From Streptomyces sp. BV286 (GTDB taxonomy: Bacteria; Actinomycetota; Actinomycetes; Streptomycetales; Streptomycetaceae): a stretch of 64,000 bases of DNA. Numbering within the stretch: position 1 is the first letter of the stretch; each line of letters starts with the position of its first letter. The stretch is taken from contig NZ_JAHRIB010000029.1 of the NCBI RefSeq assembly GCF_019090165.1, positions 1-64,000 on the forward strand. Direction: 5' to 3'. The translations under genes and the position numbers were made by a program. The notes below the pieces were generated by a model. It was not told the origin of the DNA. It was given only the letters and a program-made list of their open reading frames with translations, and made no database searches. Shown here in pieces: positions 46,300-56,669 of this stretch.

Positions 46300-47666
46300 C
46301 CGTCGAGTCCGTGCGGCCCGCTGCACCCCGAGCGGCAGAACCGACCATCCCGCCCCTCGCCGGGGGCGGTGTCCCAGGCCTCGGCCACGGCTGGAAACTG
46401 GCCCGTGACCCACTGAGCTTCTTCGCCCGGCTACGCGCCCACGGCGAGGTCGTCCGGCTCAGGCTGGGCCCCAAAACGGTGTACGCGCTCACGTCGCCCG
46501 CCCTCACCGGAGCGATGGCGCTGAGCCCCGACTTCAAGATCGCCGGACCGCTCTGGGAGTCCCTGGAAGGCCTGCTCGGCAAGGAGGGAGTGGCGACGGC
46601 CAACGGGCAGCGCCACCGGCGCCAGCGGCGGACCATCCAGCCCGCGTTCCGGCTCGACGTCATCCCCGAGTACGGGCCGATCATGGAGGAGGAGGCGCAC
46701 GCCCTCGCGGAGCGCCTGGGGTCCGGCGCGACGATCGACTGCACCTCGGAGTCGTTCCGGGTCGCCGTGCGGATCGCCGCCCGCTGTCTGCTGCGCGGCG
46801 ACTTCATGGACGAGCGGGCCGAGCGGCTGAGCATCGCGCTCGCCACCGTGTTCCGCGGCATGTACCGCCGCATGGTGATCCCGGCCGGGCCGCTCTACAG
46901 GCTGCCGCTTCCGGCCAATCGCAAATTCGACCGCGCGCTGGCCGATTTGCACCTCCTGGTCGACGAGATCGTCGCCGAACGCCGGGCATCTGGTCAAAAG
47001 CCGGACGATTTGCTGACGGCATTGCTGGAGGCGAAGGACGAGAATGGCGATGCCATCGGGGAACAGGAGATCCACGACCAGGTGGTCGCGATACTCACCC
47101 CCGGCAGCGAAACCGTCGCGTCCACGATCATGTGGCTCTTGCAGGTCCTCACCGAACACCCGGAACACGCGGACCGTGTGCGGGAAGAGGTCGAATCGGT
47201 CGCGGGTGACCGTCCTGTCGCATTCGCGGACGTGCAGAAGCTGTCCCACACGAACAATGTCGTCGTCGAAGCCATGCGGCTGCGCCCCGCCGTTTGGATA
47301 TTGACGCGCCGGGCCGTGACCGAAACCGAACTCGGTGGGTATCGCATTCCAGCCGGGGCCGACATTGTCTACAGTCCGTACGCGATACAGCGTGACGCGC
47401 GTTCGTACGACGGGCATCTCGACTTCGACCCCGACCGCTGGCTTCCGGAACGGGCCAAGGACGTGCCGAAGTACGCGATGAGCCCGTTCAGCGTGGGCAA
47501 CAGGAAGTGCCCGAGCGACCACTTCTCGATGGCCCAGCTCAGCCTCATCACGGCCGCGGTGGCCTCGCGCTGGCGTCTGGAGCAGGTGTCCGGGTCGAAC
47601 GACACGACACGGGTCGGCATCACGCTGCGGCCGCACCGGCTGCTGCTGAAGGCCGTGCCCCGGTGA
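46296..47666 (+). CDS. Albaflavenone synthase cytochrome P450 (CYP170A type)
   Basis: 456 residues. Helix K motif EAMRLRP (ExxR) and heme ligand loop [13 protein letters not shown], an unusual form of FGxGxHxCxG with Pro-Ser in place of the usual residues after Cys. The I helix reads [11 protein letters not shown] rather than AGxxTT. CYP170A1 oxidises epi-isozizaene in two steps to albaflavenone and is known to have a second, terpene-synthase-like active site. Its fusion by overlap to the cyclase gene makes the assignment firm. Confidence 0.93.
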   Translation: MTVESVRPAAPRAAEPTIPPLAGGGVPGLGHGWKLARDPLSFFARLRAHGEVVRLRLGPKTVYALTSPALTGAMALSPDFKIAGPLWESLEGLLGKEGVATANGQRHRRQRRTIQPAFRLDVIPEYGPIMEEEAHALAERLGSGATIDCTSESFRVAVRIAARCLLRGDFMDERAERLSIALATVFRGMYRRMVIPAGPLYRLPLPANRKFDRALADLHLLVDEIVAERRASGQKPDDLLTALLEAKDENGDAIGEQEIHDQVVAILTPGSETVASTIMWLLQVLTEHPEHADRVREEVESVAGDRPVAFADVQKLSHTNNVVVEAMRLRPAVWILTRRAVTETELGGYRIPAGADIVYSPYAIQRDARSYDGHLDFDPDRWLPERAKDVPKYAMSPFSVGNRKCPSDHFSMAQLSLITAAVASRWRLEQVSGSNDTTRVGITLRPHRLLLKAVPR

Positions 47667-47681
47667 CCGTGCGGCGCACGT

Positions 47682-48647
47682 TCAGGCGGCCTGCGGGCCC
47701 CTGAACGTGCGCCGGTAGGCGTTCGGCGTCGTCCCCAGCGACCGCACGAACTGATGGCGCAGCGCGGCCGCGGTCCCGAACCCCGTGCGGTCCGCGATGA
47801 AGTCCATCGTCTCGTCCGTGGCCTCCAGCAACTCCTGGGCCAGCAGCACCCGTTGCCTCAGCAGCCAGCGGTAGGGGGTGGTGCCCGTCTCCTGCTGGAA
47901 GCGGCGGGCGAAGGTCCGCGGGGACATGTGCGCGCGAGCGGCGAGCTGCTCGACGGTCACCTCCTCGCCGAGATGGCGCTCCATCCAGACGAGCACCTCG
48001 CCGACGGTGTCGCACTGGGAGCGCGGCAGCGGGCGCTCGATGTACTGGGCCTGGCCGCCGTCGCGGTGCGGAGGCACCACCATGCGGCGTGCGATGGTGT
48101 TGGCGACCTCGGGGCCCTGCTCCTTGCGGACGATGTGGAGGCAGGCGTCGATGCCGGCGGCCGTGCCCGCCGAGGTGATCACGGGGTCCTCGTCGACGTA
48201 GAGCACGTCCGGCTCGACGATCGCCCGCGGATACTGCCGGCTCAGCTCGTCCACGTGCTGCCAGTGCACGGCGCAGCGCCGCCCGTCGAGGAGCCCGGCC
48301 GCGCCGAGCAGGAAGACCCCGGAGCAGACGCTGAGCACCCGGGAGCCCCGGTCCACCACCTTGCGCAGCGCGGTGAGCAGTTCGGGCGGATAGCCGCGGA
48401 CGGCATACGTGTTCCCGGCGGGCACGACGACCAGGTCGGCCTCGTCGAGCCGGTCGAGGCCGTACGGCGTGGAGACCGTGAGCCCCGGGACGTGGGTGCC
48501 GAGGTCGGGCCCCTCGGCCGAGGCGACCGCGAAGTCGTACACCGGCAGCCCCTCGTCGCTGCGGTCGAGGCCGAAGACCTCACAGACGACGCCGAGTTCG
48601 AAGGGATGCACGCCGTCGAGGAGGACGGCGGCCACGTTGGTCAGCAT
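47682..48647 (-). CDS. nrdS: AraC-family regulator with DJ-1/PfpI domain (NrdS-like)
   Basis: 321 residues. The N-terminal ~170 residues form a GlxA-type class I glutamine-amidotransferase-like domain with VVPAGNTYAV and SVCSGVFLLGAAG. The C-terminal ~110 residues are an AraC double helix-turn-helix with AARAHMSPRTFARRFQQ and TGFGTAAALRHQF. Its place downstream of nrdAB next to CYP170A matches nrdS of the S. coelicolor nrdABS operon. Here a 242-base gap separates it from nrdB, so co-transcription is uncertain. Confidence 0.75.
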   Translation of the reverse strand: MLTNVAAVLLDGVHPFELGVVCEVFGLDRSDEGLPVYDFAVASAEGPDLGTHVPGLTVSTPYGLDRLDEADLVVVPAGNTYAVRGYPPELLTALRKVVDRGSRVLSVCSGVFLLGAAGLLDGRRCAVHWQHVDELSRQYPRAIVEPDVLYVDEDPVITSAGTAAGIDACLHIVRKEQGPEVANTIARRMVVPPHRDGGQAQYIERPLPRSQCDTVGEVLVWMERHLGEEVTVEQLAARAHMSPRTFARRFQQETGTTPYRWLLRQRVLLAQELLEATDETMDFIADRTGFGTAAALRHQFVRSLGTTPNAYRRTFRGPQAA

Positions 48648-48740
48648 GCTGCCAGTGTGCACCCGATCTGGCAGGAAATCGAGGGTGCACGGCAGTCCTG
48701 CCACTCACGGTAAGGAGCATTCGGCGCAACAGTGGTGTCC

Positions 48741-48977
48741 ATGAATACGACACAGCTGGAAGGCCTGATCGGAATGCTCACCGTCCTCGGAATCCTCGTC
48801 CTGCTCGTCCTCCCCGCGGTGATCGGTGTCGTGCGCGACCGGCGCATCGACCGTCAGCTCAGGGAGGCCGAACAGGGCCGCTCGCAGGGTCAGAAGTCCT
48901 CGTCGAGGTCGACCGAGCCCTCCACCGCCACCTGGTACGCCGAGGGGCGGCGCTCGAAGAAGTTGGTCAGCTCCTGA
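48741..48977 (+). CDS. Small membrane protein between nrdB and nrdS
   Basis: 78 codons from ATG 48741 (GTG 48732 also possible). Residues 10-33 form one membrane helix (LIGMLTVLGILVLLVLPAV), followed by a charged RDRRIDRQLREAEQ segment. The last ~29 codons overlap the 3' end of nrdB on the other strand and read like a shadow, so the true protein may be functional only in its first 50 residues. No family recognised. Confidence 0.5.
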   Translation: MNTTQLEGLIGMLTVLGILVLLVLPAVIGVVRDRRIDRQLREAEQGRSQGQKSSSRSTEPSTATWYAEGRRSKKLVSS

Positions 48978-49915
48978 ACCCCCTGGAGCTCCATGAACGA
49001 GAAGGGGTTCTCGGAGCCGTACACCGGGGCGAGGCCGAGGCGCTGCAGCCGCTGGTCGGCCACGCACTCCAGGTACTGCCGCATCGACTCGGTGTTCATG
49101 CCGGGCAGGCCCTCACCGCACAGGTCGCGCCCGAACTGCAGCTCGGCCTCGACGGCCTCGCGCATCATGTCGGTCACCTGCTGCCGGAGCTCCTCGTCGA
49201 AGAGCTCCGGCTCCTCCTTGCGGACCGTGTCCACGACCTCGAAGGCGAAGCTCATGTGCATCGTCTCGTCGCGGAACACCCAGTTGGTGCCGGTCGCGAG
49301 TCCGTGGAGCAGGCCCCGGCTGCGGAACCAGTAGACGTACGCGAAGGCCCCGTAGAAGAACAGGCCCTCGATGCACGCGGCGAAGCAGATGAGGTTCAGC
49401 AGGAAGCGGCGGCGGTCGGCCTTCGTCTCCAGCCGGTCCAGCTTCTCCACCGAGTCCATCCACTTGAAGCAGAACTCGGCCTTCTCGCGGATGGACGGGA
49501 TGTTCTCGACGGCGTCGAAGGCCGCCGCCCGGTCCGCCGGATCGGGCAGATAGGTGTCGAGCAGCGTCAGATAGAACTGGACGTGCACGGCCTCCTCGAA
49601 GAGCTGGCGGCTCAGGTAGAGCCGCGCCTCGGGGGAGTTGATGTGCTTGTAGAGCGTCAGCACCAGGTTGTTCGACACGATCGAGTCGCCCGTCGCGAAG
49701 AACGCGACCAGCCGGCCGATCATGTGCTGCTCGCCGGGTGAGAGCTTCGCGAGGTCGGCGACGTCCGAGTGGAGGTCGACCTCCTCGACGGTCCAGGTGT
49801 TCTTGATCGCGTCCCGGTAGCGCTCGTAGAAGTCCGGGTAGCGCATGGGGCGCAGGGTCAGCTCGAAGCCCGGGTCGAGAAGGTTCTTCTCGGTCTTCTC
49901 AGGTGCGGTGGTCAT
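48890..49915 (-). CDS. nrdB: Class Ia ribonucleotide reductase, beta subunit
   Basis: 341 residues. The radical-generating subunit: metal ligands appear in FFATGDSIV (Asp), RQLFEEAVHVQFY (Glu and His), ACIEGLFFYGAFAYVYWF (Glu) and FRDETMHMSFAFE (Glu and His). The ATG shares one base with the nrdA stop (TAATG). The C-terminal tail ending DLDEDF is acidic, as needed for contact with NrdA. Confidence 0.94.
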   Translation of the reverse strand: MTTAPEKTEKNLLDPGFELTLRPMRYPDFYERYRDAIKNTWTVEEVDLHSDVADLAKLSPGEQHMIGRLVAFFATGDSIVSNNLVLTLYKHINSPEARLYLSRQLFEEAVHVQFYLTLLDTYLPDPADRAAAFDAVENIPSIREKAEFCFKWMDSVEKLDRLETKADRRRFLLNLICFAACIEGLFFYGAFAYVYWFRSRGLLHGLATGTNWVFRDETMHMSFAFEVVDTVRKEEPELFDEELRQQVTDMMREAVEAELQFGRDLCGEGLPGMNTESMRQYLECVADQRLQRLGLAPVYGSENPFSFMELQGVQELTNFFERRPSAYQVAVEGSVDLDEDF

Positions 49916-52335
49916 TACTGGCAGGCCTCGCAGGACTCGGGGTTCTCAAGGGAGCAGGCGACGGCGTCGGGGTCGGCGGCCTGCTGTACGGGGATGGTCT
50001 TCTCGGGCCGCGCCTCGGTCCGGGTCTGGGCCTGGGCGGCGCGGGCGATGCGGGTGGCCGGGCGGGAGCGCAGGTAGTACGTCGTCTTCAGGCCCGACTT
50101 CCAGGCGTACGCGTACATCGAGGAGAGCTTGCCGATGGTCGGCGTCTCCAAGAACAGGTTCAGCGACTGGGCCTGGTCCAGGAACGGCGTCCGGGCGGCG
50201 GCCATGTCGATCAGACCGCGCTGGGGGATCTCCCACGCCGTGCGGTACAGGTCGCGCACGTCCTGCGGGACCCAGGTGAAGCCCTGCACCGAGCCGTTCG
50301 ACTCGCGCAGCGCCTCCCGGGTCTGCGCGTCCCACACGCCGAGCTCCTTCAGCTCGGCCACCAGGTAGGAGTTGACCTGGAGGAACTCGCCGGACAGGGT
50401 CTCGCGCTTGAACAGGTTGGAGACCTGCGGCTCGATGCACTCGTAGACCCCGGCGATGGACGCGATGGTCGCGGTGGGGGCGATCGCGAGGAGCAGCGAG
50501 TTGCGCAGGCCCACCGAGGCGATCCGCTCCCGCAGCGCGGACCAGCGCTCCGGCCAGTTCAGCTCCACGTCGAAGTGGTCCGGGTGCAGCACCCCCCGGG
50601 CCGTACGGGTCTTCTCCCAGGCGGGCAGCGGGCCGTTGCGCTCGGCGAGGTCGGCGGACGCCTCGTACGAGGCGAGCATGATCCGCTCGGCGATCCGGGT
50701 GGACAGGGCGCGCGCCTGGGGGGAGTCGAACGGCAGCCGCAGCTTGAAGAAGACGTCCTGCAGGCCCATCGCGCCGAGGCCCACCGGACGCCACTTCGTG
50801 TTGGAACGGCCCGCCTGCTCGGTCGGGTAGAAGTTGATGTCGACGACCCGGTCGAGGAAGGTGACGGCGGTACGGACGGTCGCGTCGAGCCGCGCCCAGT
50901 CGATGTCCTGCGCGTCCGCGTCCACGAAGGCGCCCAGGTTGACCGAGCCTAGGTTGCAGACCGCGGTCTCCCCGTCGTCCGTCACCTCCAGGATCTCGGT
51001 GCACAGGTTCGAGGAGTGGACCGTGTGGCCGGGCAGCGCCGTCTGGTTGGCCGTGCGGTTGGCGGCGTCCTTGAAGGTCATCCAGCCGTTGCCGGTCTGC
51101 GCGAGGGTGCGCATCATGCGGCCGTACAGATCGCGGGCCGGAATGGTCTTCTTGGCGAGACCCTGCTCCTCGGCCTTGCGGTAGGCGGCGTCGAACTCCT
51201 CGCCCCACAGGTCGACCAGCTCGGGCACGTCCGAGGGCGAGAACAGCGACCAGACACGGTCCTCGTTCACCCGGCGCATGAACTCGTCCGGGATCCAGTG
51301 CGCGAGGTTCAGGTTGTGCGTGCGCCGGGCGTCCTCACCGGTGTTGTCGCGCAGTTCCAGGAACTCCTCGATGTCGGAGTGCCAGGTTTCCAGGTAGACC
51401 GCGGCCGCGCCCTTGCGCCGGCCACCCTGGTTCACGGCGGCCACCGAGGCGTCGAGCGTCTTCAGGAACGGGACGATGCCGTTCGAGTGCCCGTTCGTGC
51501 CGCGGATCAGTGAACCGCGGGAGCGGACCCGGGAGTACGAGAGGCCGATGCCGCCCGCGTGCTTCGAGAGGCGGGCCACCTGGTGGTAGCGGTCGTAGAT
51601 GGAGTCCAGCTCGTCCAGCGGGGAGTCGAGGAGGTAGCAGGACGACATCTGCGGGTGCCGCGTACCGGAGTTGAAGAGCGTGGGGGAGGAGGGCAGGTAG
51701 TCGAGGCGGCTCATGAGGGCGTACAGCGCCGCGACCTCGTCCACCGAGCGGCTCGTGGCGTCCTCGGCGAGACCGCTCGCCACCCGCAGCATGAAGTGCT
51801 GGGGCGTCTCGACGACGGACCGGGTGATCGGGTGCCGCAGCAGGTACCGGCTGTGGAGGGTGCGCAGGCCGAAGTAGCCGAAGCGGTCGTCGGCGCCCTC
51901 GGCGGAAGAGGCGTCGATCAGCGCGTCGAGACGGGCCGCGTGGACGCGGACGAACTCGGCCGTGCGGTCGGCGATCAGGCCCTCGCGGTGGCCGACGGCG
52001 ACCGACTCGGAGAAGGAGCGCACGCCCTGTGAGGCGGCCTCCTCGGCGATGCCGACCGTCAGCAGGCGGGCGGCCAGCTTCGAGTACACCGGGTCCTCGG
52101 AGATGAGACCGGCGGCCGCCTCCGTGGCGAGCTCGCGCAGCTCCGGCTCGTCCGCGGCGGCGGACCGGCCGCGCAGGGCCGCCGCGGCGACCCTGCCGGG
52201 GTCGGCGCCGGGGAGGTCGGCGGTGAAGTCGGTCAGGGTCCGCAGCAACGCGGTTCCCGGTCCGTCGGCCGCGGCCCTGTCCTGCTGGTCCTGTGTCGCT
52301 TCCGCTGAAACCGGATCGGCTGGCGCGATGGTCAC
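49915..52335 (-). CDS. nrdA: Class Ia ribonucleotide reductase, alpha subunit
   Basis: 806 residues. Catalytic elements: SSCYLLD (substrate-site Cys), HSSNLCTEIL (Asn, thiyl Cys, Glu), NLGSVNLG, and a C-terminal swinging-arm cysteine pair (SCEACQ). No ATP-cone is obvious at the N-terminus, which is disordered for ~25 residues. The GTG at 52335 with GGGAGAG six bases upstream is the likely start; the frame is open further up into the riboswitch region. Expression should fall when adenosylcobalamin is plentiful, since the class II enzyme then suffices. Confidence 0.94.
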   Translation of the reverse strand: MTIAPADPVSAEATQDQQDRAAADGPGTALLRTLTDFTADLPGADPGRVAAAALRGRSAAADEPELRELATEAAAGLISEDPVYSKLAARLLTVGIAEEAASQGVRSFSESVAVGHREGLIADRTAEFVRVHAARLDALIDASSAEGADDRFGYFGLRTLHSRYLLRHPITRSVVETPQHFMLRVASGLAEDATSRSVDEVAALYALMSRLDYLPSSPTLFNSGTRHPQMSSCYLLDSPLDELDSIYDRYHQVARLSKHAGGIGLSYSRVRSRGSLIRGTNGHSNGIVPFLKTLDASVAAVNQGGRRKGAAAVYLETWHSDIEEFLELRDNTGEDARRTHNLNLAHWIPDEFMRRVNEDRVWSLFSPSDVPELVDLWGEEFDAAYRKAEEQGLAKKTIPARDLYGRMMRTLAQTGNGWMTFKDAANRTANQTALPGHTVHSSNLCTEILEVTDDGETAVCNLGSVNLGAFVDADAQDIDWARLDATVRTAVTFLDRVVDINFYPTEQAGRSNTKWRPVGLGAMGLQDVFFKLRLPFDSPQARALSTRIAERIMLASYEASADLAERNGPLPAWEKTRTARGVLHPDHFDVELNWPERWSALRERIASVGLRNSLLLAIAPTATIASIAGVYECIEPQVSNLFKRETLSGEFLQVNSYLVAELKELGVWDAQTREALRESNGSVQGFTWVPQDVRDLYRTAWEIPQRGLIDMAAARTPFLDQAQSLNLFLETPTIGKLSSMYAYAWKSGLKTTYYLRSRPATRIARAAQAQTRTEARPEKTIPVQQAADPDAVACSLENPESCEACQ

Positions 52336-52482
52336 GTGGGGCTCTCCCTCGCTCGGCACGGGGGCCTGCGGGGAGAGGGGTTCGGGGCACACGGGGGTAT
52401 CGGCTCCGCGCAGCGGTACCCCGCGTCCACCGGCCCACTCCGCGAGGCCCGGACGTCATGCACCCGGGCCGGACGGCCTGGG

Positions 52483-52600
52483 CGCGCTGTCGGCAGGTCC
52501 TCGGACTGACTCCTGTACGACGGCATGCGGACATGCGCGTACAAGTACACCGTTGCGGGACAGTTCCGGATTCGCACCGGATTCCCCTGCGGCGACAGCG
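52483..52600 (-). promoter_or_regulatory. Adenosylcobalamin riboswitch of nrdABS
   Basis: On the minus strand, P1 is closed by CGCTGTCG (52600-52593) and CGACAGCG (52490-52483). Inside are the hallmark cobalamin segments GGTGCGAATCCGG, CTGTCCCGCAACGGTG and, near the 3' end, AGTCAGTCCGAGGACCTGCC. A GGCCCGG/CCGGGCC hairpin (52444-52468) follows as expression platform, then GGGGTA/TACCCC (52394-52423) nearer the start codon. The S. coelicolor nrdABS operon is known to be B12-riboswitch controlled. Confidence 0.93.
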
Positions 52601-52606
52601 AGCATG

Positions 52607-52653
52607 AGCATACATCTTGTGCCGGGCTCCGGAAGCACCCCCACATGTTGTGT
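52607..52653 (-). promoter_or_regulatory. Pair of NrdR-like boxes at the nrdA promoter
   Basis: On the minus strand, ACACAACATGTGGGGG (52653-52638) and GCACAAGATGTATGCT (52622-52607) resemble the 16-bp NrdR box. They begin 31 bases apart, three helical turns, as in known NrdR operators. The second includes a possible -10 (TATGCT). NrdR represses reductase genes when ATP/dATP ratios are adequate. Confidence 0.65.
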
Positions 52654-52685
52654 CGTGGTGGCTGCGGAGGGTGCAGCGGAGTGTG

Positions 52686-53204
52686 TCAGAGCGTCAACTC
52701 GTAGCTGAGGAGCATGATGTCGTCCAGGTGCGGGACGGGGTTCCAGTCGCGGCCGGGGGCGCGGGTGAAGCCGAGGCGCTCGTAGATGCGGTGGGCGCTG
52801 TGCATGGTGCGCTGGGTGGACAGCACGATGCCCGAACAGCCCTCCGTGGTCCGGGCGCGGTCGATGCACGCGCGGACGAGGGAGGTGCCCACGCCCCGTC
52901 CTCGGGCCTCCTTCGAGACCGCCAGCATCCGTATCTCGGCCTCGCCCTCGCGCGCGACCTCGGCCATGGGCCCACCGGACGGCACGAAGGTCACACCGCC
53001 GAGGACCCTGCCCCCGGAGGACTTGGAGTCCACGGCCACCAGCACGTCGGCCGCGGCGGCGCGCTTCGCGACGTTCCGCAGCTCGCCGAGATACTCGTCG
53101 CTCTCCCCGAAGTCGAGCAGCCCGTCCCCGAGATAGGCCTGCGCGGTGATCTCTCCCAGCGCCGTGTACTCCCCGGGCTCCGCCCGCCTGATCGCGATGT
53201 CCAT
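52686..53204 (-). CDS. GNAT N-acetyltransferase
   Basis: 172 residues, a single GNAT domain: IRRAEPGEY at the start, EIRMLAVSKEARGRGVG with the acetyl-CoA pyrophosphate loop (RGRGVG), and YERLGFTRAP. Acceptor unknown. It lies between the nrdA promoter region and mctP, with its own short gaps on each side. Confidence 0.88.
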   Translation of the reverse strand: MDIAIRRAEPGEYTALGEITAQAYLGDGLLDFGESDEYLGELRNVAKRAAAADVLVAVDSKSSGGRVLGGVTFVPSGGPMAEVAREGEAEIRMLAVSKEARGRGVGTSLVRACIDRARTTEGCSGIVLSTQRTMHSAHRIYERLGFTRAPGRDWNPVPHLDDIMLLSYELTL

Positions 53205-53295
53205 GCCCCGCAGTGTGCCCGAGGAGGGCGACGGCGGCTCCCGGATTTTCCGCCCCTCCGCCGCTCCGCCCCTCCGGCACCCGGGGAGCGGGGTC

Positions 53296-53355
53296 CGGGC
53301 CCTGGGCCCGGAGGAGGAGTCGGGCAGGGGCGACCGGGGGCGAGAACACCCCCGG
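53296..53355 (-). terminator. Hairpins downstream of mctP
   Basis: CCGGGGG (53334-53340) and CCCCCGG (53349-53355) form one stem just after the mctP stop. A near-perfect palindrome TCCGGGCCCTGGGCCCGGA follows at about 53294-53312. Both would end transcripts from the permease operon. Confidence 0.55.
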
Positions 53356-53367
53356 CCGCCCCTCGGG

Positions 53368-54993
53368 CTAGTGCCCCGCCCCGGCCGTGGCCGGCGGCAG
53401 CTCCACCTGGACGCCCTTGTCGCCGGCGTCCGCCGTGTAGTCCTCCGGCGACGTCTCGTCGACGCCGTCGGGGGCCTTGAAGGCCCTCAGCACGAAGGTC
53501 AGGACGACCGTCACGACCACGTTCAGGACGAACGCCGTCAGGCCGATGTACCCGATCTCGCCGATTCCGGGGATCTCCTTGGCCGAACCACCGAAGTGCT
53601 TCTGGGTCGGAGAGGCCACCCCGTACGCCGCGACCGTGCCGTACAGCATGCCGACCGCCCAGCCCGCGAGCAGCGCCCACCGGTGGAACCACCGGGTGAA
53701 CAGACCGCCGACCAGCGCCGGGAAGGTCTGCAGGATCCAGATCCCGCCCAGCAGCTGGAAGTTGATCGCCACGGTCTTGTCCATGGTGAGGACGAAGGCC
53801 AGCGCGCCCACCTTCACCAGCAGCGAGACCAGCTTGGAGACCTTGGTCTCCTGGGCGGGCGTCGCGTCGGGCTTGATGAAGTCCTTGTAGATGTTGCGGG
53901 TGAAGAGGTTCGCCGCCGCGATGGACATGATCGCCGCCGGTACGAGCGCGCCGATACCGATCGCCGCGAACGCCACACCCGCGAACCAGGCCGGGAACAT
54001 CGTCTCGAAGAGCTGCGGGATCGCCAACTGCCCGTTCTGCACCTTGATCCCGGCCGCGATCGCCATGAACCCGAGCAGCGCGAGCAGCCCCAGCATCAGC
54101 GAGTACAGCGGCAGGATCGTGGTGTTGCGCCGGATCACCTCACGGCTGCGGCTGGACAGCGTCGCCGTGATCGAGTGCGGGTACATGAACAGCGCCAGCG
54201 CCGAGCCCAGGGCCAGCGTCGCGTACGTCCACTGGCCGGCCTCGCTCGGGGTCAGGGCCCCGCGTGGCGCGCCCGTCGCCGGGTTGGTCTGGCTGTACGC
54301 CTCACCCGCCTTGGCGAAGATCTCGTCGAAGCCGCCCAGCTTGATCGGGATGTAGATGATCGCGACCGCGATGACTATGTAGATCAGCGTGTCCTTGACG
54401 AACGCGATCAGGGCGGGTGCGCGCAGGCCGGACGAGTACGTGTACGCGGCCAGCACACCGAAGGCGATGAGCAGCGGCAGGTCCTTGACGAACCAGTTGG
54501 TGTCCTCCCCGCCGCCGACGCCCATCACGTCCAGGACGGCCTGGATGCCGACCAGTTGGAGCGCGATGTACGGCATCGTCGCGAGGATGCCGGTCACCGC
54601 CACCGCGAGCGACAGCCCCTTCGAGCCGAAGCGCCCGCGCACGAAGTCCGACGTCGTCACGTACCCGTGCTTGTGCGACACCGACCAGAGGCGGGGGAGG
54701 AAGGTGAAGATCAGCGGGTAGACGAGGATCGTGTACGGGACGGCGAAGAAGCCGGCCGCGCCCGCCGCGTAGATCGCCGCCGGGACCGCCACGAAGGTGT
54801 ACGCGGTGTAGAGGTCACCGCCGAGCAGGAACCACGTGACCCAGGTGCCGAACGACCGTCCGCCCAGGCCCCATTCGTCCAGGCTGTCGTTCTCGGCCCG
54901 GCGCCAGCGCGAGGCCAGGAAGCCCATGACCGTGACGGCCAGGAAGAAGAAGATGAAGACGGCGAGTGCCACGCCGTTCACGCCGTCGTTCAT
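53368..54993 (-). CDS. mctP: Monocarboxylate uptake permease (sodium:solute symporter family)
   Basis: 541 residues, about 13 membrane helices of the SSS fold. Resembles MctP: WGLGGRSFGTWVTWFLLGGD near residue 45 in part, HGYVTTSDFVRGRFGS, and SITATLSSRSREVIRRN. MctP-type permeases take up lactate, pyruvate, propionate and similar acids. ATGA overlap with the upstream DUF3311 gene, the usual partner. Confidence 0.85.
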   Translation of the reverse strand: MNDGVNGVALAVFIFFFLAVTVMGFLASRWRRAENDSLDEWGLGGRSFGTWVTWFLLGGDLYTAYTFVAVPAAIYAAGAAGFFAVPYTILVYPLIFTFLPRLWSVSHKHGYVTTSDFVRGRFGSKGLSLAVAVTGILATMPYIALQLVGIQAVLDVMGVGGGEDTNWFVKDLPLLIAFGVLAAYTYSSGLRAPALIAFVKDTLIYIVIAVAIIYIPIKLGGFDEIFAKAGEAYSQTNPATGAPRGALTPSEAGQWTYATLALGSALALFMYPHSITATLSSRSREVIRRNTTILPLYSLMLGLLALLGFMAIAAGIKVQNGQLAIPQLFETMFPAWFAGVAFAAIGIGALVPAAIMSIAAANLFTRNIYKDFIKPDATPAQETKVSKLVSLLVKVGALAFVLTMDKTVAINFQLLGGIWILQTFPALVGGLFTRWFHRWALLAGWAVGMLYGTVAAYGVASPTQKHFGGSAKEIPGIGEIGYIGLTAFVLNVVVTVVLTFVLRAFKAPDGVDETSPEDYTADAGDKGVQVELPPATAGAGH

Positions 54994-55271
54994 GCGGACG
55001 CGCCCCCCTTCCGGGACCTGCGGGCGCGCTGGTCACGGTTCCACAGCTGGTACGCGACCATCGTGAGGGCGGTCGAGACGAACACCCACAGCATCTGGTA
55101 CCAGTAGAAGAACGGGATGCCGATGAAGGTGGGATCGACCTTCGCGTACGACCCCACCCAGAGCATCGCCACGAACGGCGCGATCAGGCAGAGGGCGATC
55201 ACCACACGGACCGGTGTCACCACCGGCGGTATTTCCTCGGGCGCTCTCGGCGCGTCCGGTGTGTCCGGCAT
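54990..55271 (-). CDS. DUF3311 small membrane protein
   Basis: 93 residues with two membrane helices (RVVIALCLIAPFVAMLW and PFFYWYQMLWVFVSTALTMV in part) and a charged C-terminus. DUF3311 proteins sit immediately upstream of MctP/ActP-type symporters and are presumed to be accessory subunits. ATGA overlap with mctP. Confidence 0.85.
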   Translation of the reverse strand: MPDTPDAPRAPEEIPPVVTPVRVVIALCLIAPFVAMLWVGSYAKVDPTFIGIPFFYWYQMLWVFVSTALTMVAYQLWNRDQRARRSRKGGASA

Positions 55272-55486
55272 ATGACGGCTCCGTCCCCTCGCTGATCACC
55301 TGTGCGACGCGCAGGAAATCTAAGGGACGGCTTTGCTTTATGGAACCCCCCGTCCGCATAACGGAGATCGCGTAGCGCCCACCGCCGGATCGGATGCCGG
55401 ACCACGGCGGATGCCCTGCCGCGGATCCTCCCCCCGACGATCCGCGCGCAGCCGCCCGCACACCCCCCGGCACACCCCCCGCGGAC

Positions 55487-56542
<1,056 letters not shown>

Positions 56543-56558
56543 CTAGGTCTAGGCCAAG
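56543..56558. promoter_or_regulatory. dre-like operator upstream of dasA
   Basis: CTAGGTCTAGGCCAAG, a weaker dre match keeping GGTCTAGxCCA, 24 bases before the next site. Confidence 0.55.
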
Positions 56559-56566
56559 CTCCCCGT

Positions 56567-56582
56567 ACTGGTCTAAACCATT
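56567..56582. promoter_or_regulatory. dre operator (DasR site) upstream of dasA
   Basis: ACTGGTCTAAACCATT, a near-consensus dre, 88 bases before the dasA start. Confidence 0.85.
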
Positions 56583-56669
56583 GAGGACCAGGTCCCAGCC
56601 CCACGGGCAGTACTCGTCGTAAGTCACACGGTGGGCAGGGGGGTTGCTGGCATCCCTGAGGAGGATGAC

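Noticed and set aside
54966..55295. Plus-strand ORF across the DUF3311 gene
   Set aside because: His/Arg/Asp-rich antisense frame with no domain; the minus-strand gene has membrane helices and an ATGA overlap with mctP.
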